Below are positions 28,673 to 38,297 of a stretch of 64,000 nt of DNA, piece after piece. This stretch comes from Butyrivibrio fibrisolvens 16/4 (GTDB taxonomy: Bacteria; Bacillota; Clostridia; Lachnospirales; Lachnospiraceae). The DNA lies in contig FP929036.1 in the NCBI GenBank assembly GCA_000209815.1, positions 3,057,982 to 3,121,981 on the forward strand, written 5' to 3'. Under the pieces are notes generated by a model. It was not told the origin of the DNA. It did no database searches and worked only from the letters and a program-made list of their open reading frames with translations. How positions within the stretch are numbered: position 1 is the first letter of the stretch; every line of letters starts with the position of its first letter. Made by a program: the position numbers and the translations under genes.

Positions 28673-29548
28673 TTATGCGTTTTTCGAATCTGAGGTCCAA
28701 TACATACTCTTAAACTCAGTAGGGGTACAGCCCTTTTGAAGCTTGAACATTCTAATAAATGATGAGATTGATGTGAAGCCACAATTCAGTGCCACATCAG
28801 TAACTGATACTCCCGGTTCAACCAAAAGCTCCTGTGCCTTTGCTATACGCTTTTGATTAACATATTTATAGAAGCTGGTTCCTGTGAACTGTTTAAATAA
28901 TCTTTCAAAATAAAACTTACTAAATCCGCTCATATCTGCAATATCATCCAGTTTCAGATCCTCCGAGCAGTGAGCATTAATATAGTCACATATTTCCATA
29001 AATTTAGGAGCATACTCCTCTTTTACGATAGGATTGTAATCGCTTTTAACATTATTGTTGGAATAGTTTGTTCCTATTAATACTAACATCCTGAGCAACT
29101 GACTATAGATGTTTACCTCCGAAAACGGAGAATTATTCATATACTCTTCTCTAATGTCCACAAGCATATCTTGTAAAGTGCTGTGAATATCCGGATACTC
29201 CTCCGGGGTGATAATACAATATGGAGACATAATAGAAAATAGAATCTCCACTTCTCTCATAAATCTAAGTGTAGTTGTATTTGGCTGAAAAATAATTCGT
29301 CTACCTGTAGGTGGAGCTACTATAGAATGTACACAACCAGGGCAGATGATACAAATATCTCCTTCGCGTAAATTCACCTCTGCATTTGAGAATATAAGCT
29401 TATATACATTCTCAACAGGCATAATAATCTCAACCGCTGGATGCCAATGCATTGGATAGTCTTCATACTGTGTGTTATCGTAGAGCTTTAACCCCGTGCT
29501 CTGCTTATAATTCACCGTTTCAAAAATGCCGTCCAAACTTTCAATCAT
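28673..29548 (-). CDS. AraC-family transcriptional regulator
   Basis: About 291 residues. The N-terminal cupin-like domain (YPMHWHPAVEIIMPVENVYK, NLREGDICIICPGCVHSI) would sense a sugar. Residues ~195-290 hold the two AraC helix-turn-helices (LDDIADMSGFSKFYFERLFK, VTDVALNCGFTSISSFIRMF). I chose the ATG at 29548 (MIESLDG), which follows GGGAG, over one ten codons earlier. It is divergent from the oligosaccharide importer operon, with a 356-base shared control region, and is the likely activator of that operon. Confidence 0.93.
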   Translation of the reverse strand: MIESLDGIFETVNYKQSTGLKLYDNTQYEDYPMHWHPAVEIIMPVENVYKLIFSNAEVNLREGDICIICPGCVHSIVAPPTGRRIIFQPNTTTLRFMREVEILFSIMSPYCIITPEEYPDIHSTLQDMLVDIREEYMNNSPFSEVNIYSQLLRMLVLIGTNYSNNNVKSDYNPIVKEEYAPKFMEICDYINAHCSEDLKLDDIADMSGFSKFYFERLFKQFTGTSFYKYVNQKRIAKAQELLVEPGVSVTDVALNCGFTSISSFIRMFKLQKGCTPTEFKSMYWTSDSKNA

Positions 29549-29904
29549 ATTTTTTCTCCCTAAAAAACGCCAACCCAAAATGGCAACAATTGATAAAAAA
29601 CTGTGTTTATAATTTTTGCTCTAATTCCAAATAAAATCAAGCACTTTTTCATATTTTAACCCCGCCTAAACTCCAATTTTATGCATATTGTATAATCTAA
29701 GATTGTTTTATCTGTTATCATGCACAAATACATCACTTGAGAAAGAAAAGATTGAGCAATTTTTAATAATCAAGTAACAACAATTTTGAAGAATGTGTCT
29801 AAATTGTGTGTTATTTTTAATTTAAGAAAAAGTTAACAGACAAATGAAACAGATAAACAAATAGGGGGTTTATTTCATTTGTCATTGCAAAAGGAGGAGA
29901 CGTA
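29549..29904. promoter_or_regulatory. Control region between araC-like gene and importer operon
   Basis: 356 bases without a gene, strongly AT-rich. It must hold both divergent promoters; I could not fix -35/-10 boxes with confidence. An 11-bp perfect inverted repeat (GACAAATGAAA, 29839-29849, with its complement at 29873-29883) lies in the leader just before the ribosome binding site of the solute-binding protein and could be an operator or an mRNA hairpin. Confidence 0.5.
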
Positions 29905-31206
29905 ATGAAAAAGAAAATTCTTGCGACTTTAATGTCAGCTATGATGATCGCCTCTGTATTCACAGGATGTGGATCATCAGGCGGAGCTACTTCAGATTCA
30001 AACTCAGGATCTGATGCATCAGCAGATGGGGTTCAGGAAATCACTTGGATGTTCTGGGATGACCTTGATGCTACACAGGATCTTATCTCTCTCGGATACA
30101 AAGAGACAATCGAAAGATTCAACAAAGATTATGAAGGAAAGTATCACGTAACACCTATTACTACTAACCTTGAAGAGTACTACGACAAGTTAAATGCATT
30201 AGTTGCTGCAGGTGAGACACCTGATGTATTTATTGTCAGCCCAGGTCCACAGCTTACAGATTATGTAGCACCTGGTATCGCTGCTCCACTTGATGATTAT
30301 CTTGCACAGGATGGTTGGAAAGATACATTTACAAGTGATGCAGTATTTACACAGCAGACATACGACGGCAAGATTTATGCAATACCTCTTAATACAGCTG
30401 CTGCTTGCTGCTTCTATAACACAGAGATGTTTGAAAAGGCTGGCGCTAAGGTTCCTACAAACTGGGATGAAATGATTGACGCTTGCGATAAGCTTCAGGC
30501 TGCTGGCTTTACACCAATAACCATTTCAGCTGGTACAGCATGGTGCCTCTCAATGGTAGCTGGTTACCTTTGCGAAGCTGAAGGTGTTGACCTTGCTAAA
30601 CTTGCAGATGGTTCTGCTTCTTGGGAGGATGGAAAGCTTGAGGCAGCTGCTACAAAGCTTCTTGACCTTTCTAAGTACTTCCAGCCTACAGCTGCTGGTG
30701 ATACAAACGATGTTGCTACAGCAAACTTCTACAACGAAGAAGCTGCTATCCTTATCCAGGGTTCTTGGGCAATCGGACAGATTAATGGTGAAAACCCAGA
30801 GTTCGAGTCTAAGTGTGGTGTATTCCAGTTCCCAGGTGTTCAGAGACTTATTGCTAAGTCTGATTCACTTTGCATGAGCTCATCAACAAAGAGCCCAGAC
30901 GCTTGCGCAGCATTTATGAAGTACTTCACAGATGACACAGCTCAGAAGTACACAGCTGAAGTTGGTGGAAAGATTCCTGTAACTAAGGTTGAATACGATG
31001 CATCTGCTGCTCCAGCACAGCTTGCATATGTAATGGATATCTTCAGCAACGCAAAGGGTACATTCGGATTCTATAACGAGTCAATGCCTACAACAGAGAC
31101 AGGCTCTCACTTCGATGACACAATGGTATCAGTATTCCTTGGTGATTTAACACCTGCAGAGGCTGCTACCGATATGGAAGAGTACTACCAGGCTAACTGC
31201 CGATAA
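29905..31206 (+). CDS. ABC sugar importer solute-binding lipoprotein
   Basis: 433 residues of the extracellular family 1 (UgpB/MalE-like) type. The signal peptide MKKKILATLMSAMMIASVFT ends in the lipobox GCG, so it is lipid-anchored outside the membrane. Downstream are GETPDVFIVSPGPQLTDYVA, VPTNWDEMIDACDKLQAAGF and AILIQGSWAIGQI, usual for this family. GGAGGAG lies 5 bases before the ATG. It heads the operon with two permeases and a cytoplasmic GH43, so it probably binds xylo- or arabino-oligosaccharides. No ATPase gene is present; a shared MsmK-like ATPase elsewhere is likely. Confidence 0.95.
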   Translation: MKKKILATLMSAMMIASVFTGCGSSGGATSDSNSGSDASADGVQEITWMFWDDLDATQDLISLGYKETIERFNKDYEGKYHVTPITTNLEEYYDKLNALVAAGETPDVFIVSPGPQLTDYVAPGIAAPLDDYLAQDGWKDTFTSDAVFTQQTYDGKIYAIPLNTAAACCFYNTEMFEKAGAKVPTNWDEMIDACDKLQAAGFTPITISAGTAWCLSMVAGYLCEAEGVDLAKLADGSASWEDGKLEAAATKLLDLSKYFQPTAAGDTNDVATANFYNEEAAILIQGSWAIGQINGENPEFESKCGVFQFPGVQRLIAKSDSLCMSSSTKSPDACAAFMKYFTDDTAQKYTAEVGGKIPVTKVEYDASAAPAQLAYVMDIFSNAKGTFGFYNESMPTTETGSHFDDTMVSVFLGDLTPAEAATDMEEYYQANCR

Positions 31207-31238
31207 CATTCTTTTTCTTCAATACCTTTATTGTATAT

Positions 31239-31280
31239 GGGGGCGCATCTTCCCTGCGCCCCTATCTTTTTAAACTTTTT
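31239..31280 (+). terminator. Partial terminator between binding protein and permeases
   Basis: GGGGCGCA (31240-31247) pairs with TGCGCCCC (31255-31262), followed by TATCTTTTTAAACTTTTTT. It lies between the binding-protein gene and the permease genes, which would give more binding protein than permease. Confidence 0.8.
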
Positions 31281-31317
31281 TAGGGTTAATTTATTTGAAA
31301 ATTAAGGAAAATAAGTT

Positions 31318-32201
31318 ATGGATAAATTATTAAGAAACAAAAAGCCATCATTATTTTTATGGCTCCAGCATTGTTATTATTTACTTTTATTCTGTTTATT
31401 CCAATTTGCCAGTCAGTGTATTACTCATTCTGTGACTACAATGCACTCACACCAGCAAAGTGGGTTGGATTTAAGAATTATTCAAATTTAATGCAGGACA
31501 AAACATTGAAGATTGCATTAAAGAACTCTTTGTTTTTCCTGATTTATTCTTGTGTAACTCAGCTAATAATGGGTTTGTTCTTAGCAGCCCTTCTTACAAA
31601 TATACAAAAAGGACGAAACCTTTTTAAAAACATTATCTACTTGCCTTGTGTTCTTTCATCAGCAGCTTTAGGTCTGTTATGGATGTTTATCTTCAGCCCA
31701 AAGCTTGGTATTAATCAGCTTCTCCAAAAATTCGGATTGGAAGGGCCTTTATGGCTGATGGATACAAAAGGTTTCATTATTCTTCCTATGTGGGTAATTG
31801 CATTCGTTGCATTGTGGCAGTATGTAGGACAATCTATGATGCTTTATATGGCTCAAATTTCAGGTATTTCTAATTCCTTATATGAAGCAAGTTACATTGA
31901 TGGTTGCAACAAGGTGAAGAGCTTCAGATACATCACTCTCCCGCTCATTCGCCCAATGGTTGCAACCGCAATGTCACTTAATGCCATCGGTTCATTGAAG
32001 TTCTTCGATATGATTTTCAATATGACCGAAGGTGGTCCAAACCACAAAACCGAAGTTCTTGCTACTCACCTTTATCAGCAGGGATTTAAATATTTCAAAT
32101 ATGGATATGCCAGCGCTATTGGTGTTCTTTTATTGATTCTATGCCTCGCAGTTACTTTATTCATTAATAAAGTCGTAAAGACCGAAGCATACGAAATGTA
32201 A
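31318..32201 (+). CDS. ABC sugar permease, MalF type, frame broken at 31354
   Basis: About 294 residues with six membrane helices. The EAA loop is EASYIDGCNKVKSFRYITLP followed by LIRPMVATA. AAGGAAA precedes the ATG at 31318 (MDKLLRNKKPSLF). The frame is lost in a run of five T (31354-31358); six would join this start to MAPALLLFTFILFIP, which is the usual N-terminal layout. If instead translation begins at 31359, there is no good ribosome binding site. It pairs with the MalG-type permease 25 bases downstream. Confidence 0.9.
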
Positions 32202-32226
32202 TAGGTATATAGGAGGACCCCATATT

Positions 32227-33054
32227 ATGAAAAAAATATCAATTTCAAAAATAATTATTTATATATTTTTAGTACTAATGGCAGTGCTCTATCTTGCTCC
32301 ATTACTTTGGACATTTAATGTAGCTTTTAAGACAAACAAGGAGATTTTCACAGCTCCATTTGCATTGCCTCAAAATCCAACAATGGAAAACTTCACATTC
32401 GCTTGGACAGCTGGAAAACTTGGAATTGCAACACTTAATTCATTCATCGTCTGCGTTGTAACACTTCTACTTAGTATGGTTATCGGTTCAATGGCAGCCT
32501 TTGGTATTGCAAGACTCCGTTGGAAGTTTTCTCATTTAGCACTTGTTTATTTCCTTACTGGAATGATGATTCCTGTACACTGCGTTTTGATTCCGCTTTT
32601 CACTCGCTTTGCAAAGCTAGGACTTTCAAACAGCCTTACAGGCCTCATACTTCCATATTTAACCTTCGCTCTTCCAATCACAATCTTTATTATGGTTGGA
32701 TTCTTTGAAGGAATGCCAAACGAGCTTATTGAAAGTGCCTGCATCGACGGTGCAAGTATTTACCAGATTTTCTTCAAGGTATGTCTTCCTCTTGGCAAGA
32801 CAGGACTTTTCGTAACAGGCCTTATGACCTTCGTAGGAAACTGGAACGAGCTCTTACTAGCAATGGTATTTATATCCGACGATATGAAGAAAACTCTTCC
32901 TGTTTCTCTTTCAAAATTCGTTGGACCTTATAATACAAACTACTCACAGATGTTCGCAGCTATCATCATCGCAATCATACCAACAATCGTTGTATATTGC
33001 GCTTTCTCTAACCAGATTGTAGATGGATTGACTGCGGGGGCTGTGAAAGGATAA
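32227..33054 (+). CDS. ABC sugar permease, MalG type
   Basis: 275 residues, six membrane helices. The EAA motif is ESACIDGASIYQIFFKVCLP followed by LGKTGLFVTGL, and the sequence ends TAGAVKG as in MalG relatives. AGGAGG lies upstream. It completes the channel with the preceding permease. Confidence 0.94.
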   Translation: MKKISISKIIIYIFLVLMAVLYLAPLLWTFNVAFKTNKEIFTAPFALPQNPTMENFTFAWTAGKLGIATLNSFIVCVVTLLLSMVIGSMAAFGIARLRWKFSHLALVYFLTGMMIPVHCVLIPLFTRFAKLGLSNSLTGLILPYLTFALPITIFIMVGFFEGMPNELIESACIDGASIYQIFFKVCLPLGKTGLFVTGLMTFVGNWNELLLAMVFISDDMKKTLPVSLSKFVGPYNTNYSQMFAAIIIAIIPTIVVYCAFSNQIVDGLTAGAVKG

Positions 33055-33074
33055 GGAGAAAAGAGAGAATAATA

Positions 33075-34049
33075 ATGAAAGCACAAAACAAACCCCTAGT
33101 TACTGAACTATTTACAGCAGACCCATCTGCTCACGTTTACGACGGAAAGATTTACATCTATCCATCCCACGACATTCCACACGATGGCGAAGACAACGAC
33201 AACGGTGATGAATATCAGATGGAAGACTATCACGTTTTCTCTATGAGTGAAGACAGTGATGAAGTTACAGACCACGGTATGGTTTTACATCAGGATGATG
33301 TGCCTTGGGTAAGCAGCCAGATGTGGGCACCTGATTGTGTATTAAAAAACAACACATATCATTTAGTTTTCCCTGCAAGGGATAAGGATGGAAACTTCAG
33401 ACTTGGTATTGCCGAAAGCAAAAATCCAGCAGGTCCATTTACTCCAAGACCTGATTATATTCCAGGAAGCTTTAGTATTGACCCTTGCTCTTTCATTGAT
33501 GATGACGGACAGGTATATATTTACTTTGGAGGACTTTGGGGCGGTCAGTTAGAGAAATATCGCACAGGTAAGTTTGATCCTAACGGTACAGAGCCAGCTA
33601 AAAATGAGCATGCTGTATGGCCAAAGGTTGCTCCTATGAAGGATGATATGAGTGAATTCGCAAAAGCGCCATCAGATGTTGTTATTCTTGATAAGGATGG
33701 CAAAGAGCTTCTTGCCGGCGATGAAGACAGAAGGTATTTTGAAGATCCTTGGATGCACAAGCACAATGGAAAATACTACTTCTCTTATTCAACAGGAACA
33801 ACACACTATATCGTATATGCGATAGCAGATAATCCTTATGGTCCATTCACATATCAGGGCAGAATTTTAGAGCCAGTTCTCGGATGGACAACACATCATT
33901 CAATTGTAGAGTATCACGGTAAGACATATCTCTTCTATCATGACTGCGAGATTTCAAAGGGAATCAACCACAGAAGAAACGTGAAGTACTGTGAATTAAA
34001 GTACAACGAAAATGGAACAATCCAGACAATCACACCTGAATATAAATAA
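33075..34049 (+). CDS. Cytoplasmic GH43 glycosidase
   Basis: 324 residues, no signal peptide, so it acts on imported oligosaccharides. The five-bladed propeller shows the catalytic base Asp near the start (FTADPSAHVYDGKIYIYPSH), the pKa-tuning Asp in SIDPCSFIDDDGQVYIY and the acid Glu in RRYFEDPWMHKHNGKYYFSY. GH43 members are beta-xylosidases, arabinofuranosidases or related; the importer context supports hemicellulose side-chain or backbone cleavage. It lacks the extra C-terminal beta-sandwich of many xylosidases. A clean terminator follows. Confidence 0.92.
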   Translation: MKAQNKPLVTELFTADPSAHVYDGKIYIYPSHDIPHDGEDNDNGDEYQMEDYHVFSMSEDSDEVTDHGMVLHQDDVPWVSSQMWAPDCVLKNNTYHLVFPARDKDGNFRLGIAESKNPAGPFTPRPDYIPGSFSIDPCSFIDDDGQVYIYFGGLWGGQLEKYRTGKFDPNGTEPAKNEHAVWPKVAPMKDDMSEFAKAPSDVVILDKDGKELLAGDEDRRYFEDPWMHKHNGKYYFSYSTGTTHYIVYAIADNPYGPFTYQGRILEPVLGWTTHHSIVEYHGKTYLFYHDCEISKGINHRRNVKYCELKYNENGTIQTITPEYK

Positions 34050-34060
34050 CAAAGTTAAGG

Positions 34061-34090
34061 GCACAGCTTCGGCTGTGCTCTTCTCTTTTT
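34061..34090 (+). terminator. Terminator of the importer-GH43 operon
   Basis: GCACAGC (34061-34067), loop TTCG, GCTGTGC (34072-34078), then a pyrimidine/T tract. Confidence 0.88.
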
Positions 34091-34233
34091 CTCTAAAATT
34101 ATTACAAATCCACCTCTTGCAAAATGTAAAAAATCTACACACAAACTACATATTTGGTGTGACACTTCTGTGATAGAATAAATGTTACCATCGAGATGTA
34201 AAAATAACGATGCACATAAACGGAGGAGTTAAA

Positions 34234-34869
34234 ATGAAAAAGAGAACTTTGAAAAATTTGGTATCAACAACAGTGCTTGCAGGAACATTGGTTATCACAG
34301 CCTTTGGATTTGTAGGTTGTGGAAAAGACAGTGCATTAAACATCACTGATGAAGATGTTGCCTTGGCAGTTGATGAAGCACTTGCAGCACACAAGGATGC
34401 ATTTAACAATGATACAACTGAAGTTCCTACTTCTAATTTTGCAACTTATGCAAATTCTGATGGCTGGTCTGTACAGTACGATTCTAATTTAGTAGAGGTT
34501 ACAGAATCTGATGATACTGTAGCTTTTGTTTATACAGCAGATTGTCCTGGAACTTGTATGATGACAGTTTCAAAGAGTGATGCTAGTACAGCAGCTGAAG
34601 CAAGAGATGCTATTGCTGAAAGCTGGGGTAACGGAGATAATTTAATCAAGTCTGAAAGTCCACTTATGGATACTGGTAAAGATGGTTACTGGTTAATCCA
34701 ACCTCTTGAAGAAGGTGGTTCAGGTTTAACAGAAACAGTCATTACAACTACACACGATAATCAGGTCTTTGTATTCGACCTTACTACACACGTAGGTGAT
34801 GACGAAGCTATGAATATGCAGATTAGTGATACAATGGCAATGATTATTGACTCACTACAATTTGAATAA
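34234..34869 (+). CDS. Lipoprotein of unknown function
   Basis: About 211 residues. The signal peptide MKKRTLKNLVSTTVLAGTLV runs into a lipobox-like FVGCG, so it is probably lipid-anchored. The mature part (~180 residues) is acidic with alternating beta strands, for example NSDGWSVQYDSNLVEVTES and GKDGYWLIQPLEEGGSGLTE; I do not recognise a family. GGAGGAG lies 6 bases before the ATG at 34234. It stands alone with its own terminator. Confidence 0.8.
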   Translation: MKKRTLKNLVSTTVLAGTLVITAFGFVGCGKDSALNITDEDVALAVDEALAAHKDAFNNDTTEVPTSNFATYANSDGWSVQYDSNLVEVTESDDTVAFVYTADCPGTCMMTVSKSDASTAAEARDAIAESWGNGDNLIKSESPLMDTGKDGYWLIQPLEEGGSGLTETVITTTHDNQVFVFDLTTHVGDDEAMNMQISDTMAMIIDSLQFE

Positions 34870-34882
34870 TACCCGATAAACG

Positions 34883-34914
34883 AAAAGAGCTAGTCCAAAT
34901 GGACTAGCTCTTTT
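34883..34914. terminator. Bidirectional terminator
   Basis: A 14-bp perfect stem (34883-34896 with 34901-34914) and AAAT loop, with A and T runs on the two sides. It serves the lipoprotein gene on the plus strand and the tRNA on the minus strand. Confidence 0.9.
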
Positions 34915-34918
34915 ATAA

Positions 34919-34999
34919 TGCGGATGACAGGACTTGAACCTGCACGTCGGGGACACTAGAACCTAAACCTAGCGCGTCTGCCAATTCCGCCACATCCGC
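34919..34999 (-). tRNA. tRNA-Leu, anticodon UAG
   Basis: On the minus strand GCGGATG begins the acceptor stem and CATCCGC plus A ends it. The anticodon stem-loop is CTAGG-TTTAGGT-TCTAG, giving anticodon TAG (reads CUN). The T arm contains GGTTCAAGTCC and the long variable arm is typical of Leu. CCA is not encoded. Confidence 0.95.
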
Positions 35000-35100
35000 A
35001 TGACTCAAGGTTTTCGATTAAAAATCTACGACCTCGATGTCGGCTCATCGACTTAAATAATATATCATAATTATGTCGATGAATGCAAGGAAAAATCCTA

Positions 35101-36369
35101 TTATTTTAATATCGCATTTGCGATATCGTGTCTCATATATTTATTCTCAAAATCAATCCACTCTGTAGCTTCATAGGCCTTTGCTCTAGCCTCCACTAAA
35201 TCCTTGCCAAGAGCTGTGATTCCAAGGACACGTCCACCATTTGTGACGATTTCCCCCTTGTCATTCTTAGCTGTTCCAGCATGGAAGCAATAGTAATCCT
35301 TATTGTTGAATTTCTCAAAGCCAGTGATTGGGAATCCCTTCTTATATGAAACTGGATAACCATCTGATGCAAGGACAACACATACGCAAGCTTCATCAGA
35401 GAACTGGAGGTCCACCTGATCAAGTGTGCCATCGATACAAGCATTGAATACGTCGATAATATCGTTCTGTAATCTTGGGAGAACTACCTGTGCCTCTGGG
35501 TCGCCAAAACGAGCATTATACTCAAGTACCTTAGGACCATCCTCTGTAAGCATAAGACCAAAGAAAATAACTCCTTTGAATGGTCTACCCTCTGCCTTCA
35601 TAGCATCTACAGTAGCCTGGAATATATTCTTCTGACAGTACTCCTCTATCTCCTTTGTAAAGAATGGGGATGGTGAGAAGTTTCCCATACCACCTGTGTT
35701 AAGGCCTGTATCTCCATCGCCAGCACGCTTGTGGTCCTGAGCAGATGACATAATCTTTACAGTGTTACCATCTACGAATGAAAGAACCGAAACCTCACGA
35801 CCTGTCATAAATTCCTCGATGACCATAGTATTGCCAGCATCACCGAACTTCTTATCCTGCATAATTTCAGCAACACCTGCAACAGCATCCTCGTGAGTTT
35901 CACAAATAAGAACGCCCTTGCCAAGAGCAAGTCCATCTGCCTTTAAAACGATAGGGTACTTTGCTGTCTCAAGATACTTTAAAGCTGCCTCTGGATCAGT
36001 GAAGTTCTCATAGCCTGCTGTAGGGATGCCATACTTTTTCATAAGGTCCTTAGAGAATGCCTTTGAGCCTTCAATGATGGCAGCATTCTTTCTAGGGCCA
36101 AAGCAGCGAAGACCTGCCTCTTCAAACTTATCTACAACGCCTCCTACAAGTGGGTCATCCATACCGATTACAGTAAGGTCAATTTCTTTTTCCTTTGCAA
36201 AGGCTACAAGCTTATCAAACTCCATAGCCTTTATGTCTACACACTCTGCAAGCTCCGCAATGCCTGCATTTCCTGGTGCACAGTAAATCTTGTCTACCTG
36301 AGGGCTTCTAGAAACAGCAAGGGCTATTGCATGTTCTCGTCCGCCGCTACCTACTATTAAAACCTTCAT
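35101..36369 (-). CDS. purD: Phosphoribosylamine-glycine ligase
   Basis: Second step of purine synthesis (GAR synthetase). 422 residues: MKVLIVGSGGREHAIALAVS at the N-terminus, the ATP-grasp core with KADGLALGKGVLIC, NTGGMGNFSPSPFF and VLEYNARFGDPEAQVVLPRL. All are intact. It is the last of the minus-strand purine genes after purN, 43 bases apart. Confidence 0.98.
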   Translation of the reverse strand: MKVLIVGSGGREHAIALAVSRSPQVDKIYCAPGNAGIAELAECVDIKAMEFDKLVAFAKEKEIDLTVIGMDDPLVGGVVDKFEEAGLRCFGPRKNAAIIEGSKAFSKDLMKKYGIPTAGYENFTDPEAALKYLETAKYPIVLKADGLALGKGVLICETHEDAVAGVAEIMQDKKFGDAGNTMVIEEFMTGREVSVLSFVDGNTVKIMSSAQDHKRAGDGDTGLNTGGMGNFSPSPFFTKEIEEYCQKNIFQATVDAMKAEGRPFKGVIFFGLMLTEDGPKVLEYNARFGDPEAQVVLPRLQNDIIDVFNACIDGTLDQVDLQFSDEACVCVVLASDGYPVSYKKGFPITGFEKFNNKDYYCFHAGTAKNDKGEIVTNGGRVLGITALGKDLVEARAKAYEATEWIDFENKYMRHDIANAILK

Positions 36370-36412
36370 AAACTATATCCTCCTAATCCGCTTGTTACGC
36401 TCTCAATCTCAT

Positions 36413-37033
36413 CTAATCAATATACACTTTGCCATCTACGACACGTACACGCCCAGACGCGATGAGGTCTATGGCGCGAGGCATGATTATCCACTCGGCC
36501 TGTTCCATAACACGGCGCTGAAGCACCTCTGGGGTGTCATCTTCCATTACCTCTACCGCCTTCTGTAGGATGATAGGGCCTGTGTCGGTGCCTTCATCCA
36601 CAAAGTGGCAGGTTGCTCCAGTGACTTTTACACCACGGGCCAATACTCCCTCGTGAACCTTTAAGCCATAATACCCTGTACCACAAAAACTTGGGATAAG
36701 AGATGGATGAATGTTGATAATTTTATATTCGTATTTACGAATCATCTCTGGCGGAATTACAACTAAAAATCCTGCCAAAACTACTAAATCTACATTATAA
36801 GAATCAAGCTTCTCCAGGAATGCTTTGTTGAACTCCTCGCGGGAAGCAAAATCCTTAGGGCTGATGCAAACACCTTCGATTCCAGCCTTTGCAGCTCGCT
36901 CCAAAGCATATGCATTTTTATTATTTGAAATTACAACAGCGATTTCTGTGTTGTGAATCTCTCCGTTATCAATGGCGTCGATAATAGCCTGAAGATTGGT
37001 ACCTCCGCCTGATACACAAACTGCTATTTTCAT
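36413..37033 (-). CDS. purN: Phosphoribosylglycinamide formyltransferase
   Basis: Formyl-THF-dependent GAR transformylase. 206 residues with MKIAVCVSGGGTNLQAIIDA, VLAGFLVVIPPEMI, the catalytic Asn-His part NIHPSLIPSFCGTGYYG and GATCHFVDEGTDTGPIILQ (catalytic Asp). It touches purM, sharing the base at 37033. Confidence 0.97.
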   Translation of the reverse strand: MKIAVCVSGGGTNLQAIIDAIDNGEIHNTEIAVVISNNKNAYALERAAKAGIEGVCISPKDFASREEFNKAFLEKLDSYNVDLVVLAGFLVVIPPEMIRKYEYKIINIHPSLIPSFCGTGYYGLKVHEGVLARGVKVTGATCHFVDEGTDTGPIILQKAVEVMEDDTPEVLQRRVMEQAEWIIMPRAIDLIASGRVRVVDGKVYID

Positions 37034-38058
37034 TAGATTAAATCTACTCCCTTTTCACCGTCTACAATCTTACCTACTACGTATGGTGTATCGCCAGCAG
37101 AGCGCATAGCTTCCATTGTCTTGTCAACATCAGCTGGATCTACAGCTACAATCATTCCAAGACCCATGTTGTATGTGTTGTACATCATCTGCTCAGATAC
37201 ATTTCCCTTTGCTGCCATAAGCTTGAAGATTGCTGGAACCTCGTATGAGTTCTTCTCTACAACTGCACGCTTTCCCTCTGGAAGCATACGTGGAATGTTC
37301 TCATAGAATCCACCACCTGTAATATGTGAGCAAGCCTTAACGCGAACACCTGCATCCTTTACGGCCTTAAGAGCTTTAACGTAAATACGTGTTGGAGCAA
37401 TGAGTGCCTCACCAAGAGTACAGCCCAATTCATCATAATATGTATCAAGACTTTCCTTTGTCATTTCGAAAATCTTGCGAACAAGAGAGAAACCATTTGA
37501 GTGAACACCAGTAGATGCCATACCGATAAGCACATCACCATCCTTAAGATTTTCACCTGTGATGATGTCCTTCTTATCAACAATACCTACTGCAAAGCCT
37601 GCAAGATCATACTCTTCCTCTGGCATAAGACCTGGATGCTCTGCTGTCTCACCACCTACAAGGGCACATCCTGACTGCTTACAACCTTCAGCAACACCGC
37701 TAACAATTGTAGCAATCTTCTCTGGGATATTCTTTCCGCAGGCAATATAATCAAGGAAGAAAAGTGGCTCACCACCTGCACAAGCAACGTCATTAACGCA
37801 CATTGCAACAGCATCGATACCGATTGTATCGTGCTTGTCCATAAGGAATGCAAGCTTAACCTTTGTACCACAGCCATCTGTACCTGATAAAAGTACTGGC
37901 TCATCCATATTCTTAATAGCGCTAAGGTCAAAAGCACCTGAAAAACCGCCAAGACCACCAAGTACCTCTGGACGCATAGTACCCTTAACAAATTTCTTCA
38001 TGAGCTCCACTGACTCATATCCTGCCTCAATATCTACTCCTGAACTCTTGTAATCCAT
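37033..38058 (-). CDS. purM: Phosphoribosylformylglycinamidine cyclo-ligase
   Basis: AIR synthetase, 341 residues. MDYKSSGVDIEAGYESVELM, LLSGTDGCGTKVKLAF, GIDAVAMCVNDVACAGGEPL and MASTGVHSNGFSLVRKIF are family blocks. Its stop region overlaps the start of purN, so translation is coupled. A 240-base structured gap separates it from purE. Confidence 0.98.
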   Translation of the reverse strand: MDYKSSGVDIEAGYESVELMKKFVKGTMRPEVLGGLGGFSGAFDLSAIKNMDEPVLLSGTDGCGTKVKLAFLMDKHDTIGIDAVAMCVNDVACAGGEPLFFLDYIACGKNIPEKIATIVSGVAEGCKQSGCALVGGETAEHPGLMPEEEYDLAGFAVGIVDKKDIITGENLKDGDVLIGMASTGVHSNGFSLVRKIFEMTKESLDTYYDELGCTLGEALIAPTRIYVKALKAVKDAGVRVKACSHITGGGFYENIPRMLPEGKRAVVEKNSYEVPAIFKLMAAKGNVSEQMMYNTYNMGLGMIVAVDPADVDKTMEAMRSAGDTPYVVGKIVDGEKGVDLI

Positions 38059-38255
38059 GTTTCTCTCCTTTTAAATCCTTTAGTCCGCTAGCACATCCAA
38101 GTGTTTCATGCTCCCGCAGGGCACCCCTCGCACTCGTGCAAGGAAACCTCCCCGCCGGCGTGGGTTCCCCTCCTTGCACGGCGCGATACTTCCCTGCTCG
38201 CGCTTACCAACTTCTGTAAGTGCTAGCTCATTAAAATATTTTAATGTATGTATAC
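38059..38255. repeat. GC-rich nested palindromic element between purE and purM
   Basis: Three inverted repeats are nested: GCTAGCAC (38087-38094) with GTGCTAGC (38220-38227); GCAGGG (38116-38121) with CCCTGC (38192-38197); GTGCAAGGA (38136-38144) with TCCTTGCAC (38171-38179). A further perfect 18-bp palindrome, CATTAAAATATTTTAATG, lies at 38229-38246. The core is far richer in GC than the neighbouring genes. It may be an extragenic palindromic repeat or a structured RNA; no match to a known riboswitch is seen. Confidence 0.6.
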
Positions 38256-38288
38256 AAAAAGGAAACTCTCATATTACAAGAGTTCCCT
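38254..38288 (-). terminator. Terminator after purE
   Basis: On the minus strand GGGAACTCT pairs with AGAGTTTCC (one bulge), followed by TTTTTGTATAC, just after the purE stop. It would separate purE from purM, N and D, or act as an attenuator. Confidence 0.7.
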
Positions 38289-38297
38289 TCTACGTAT

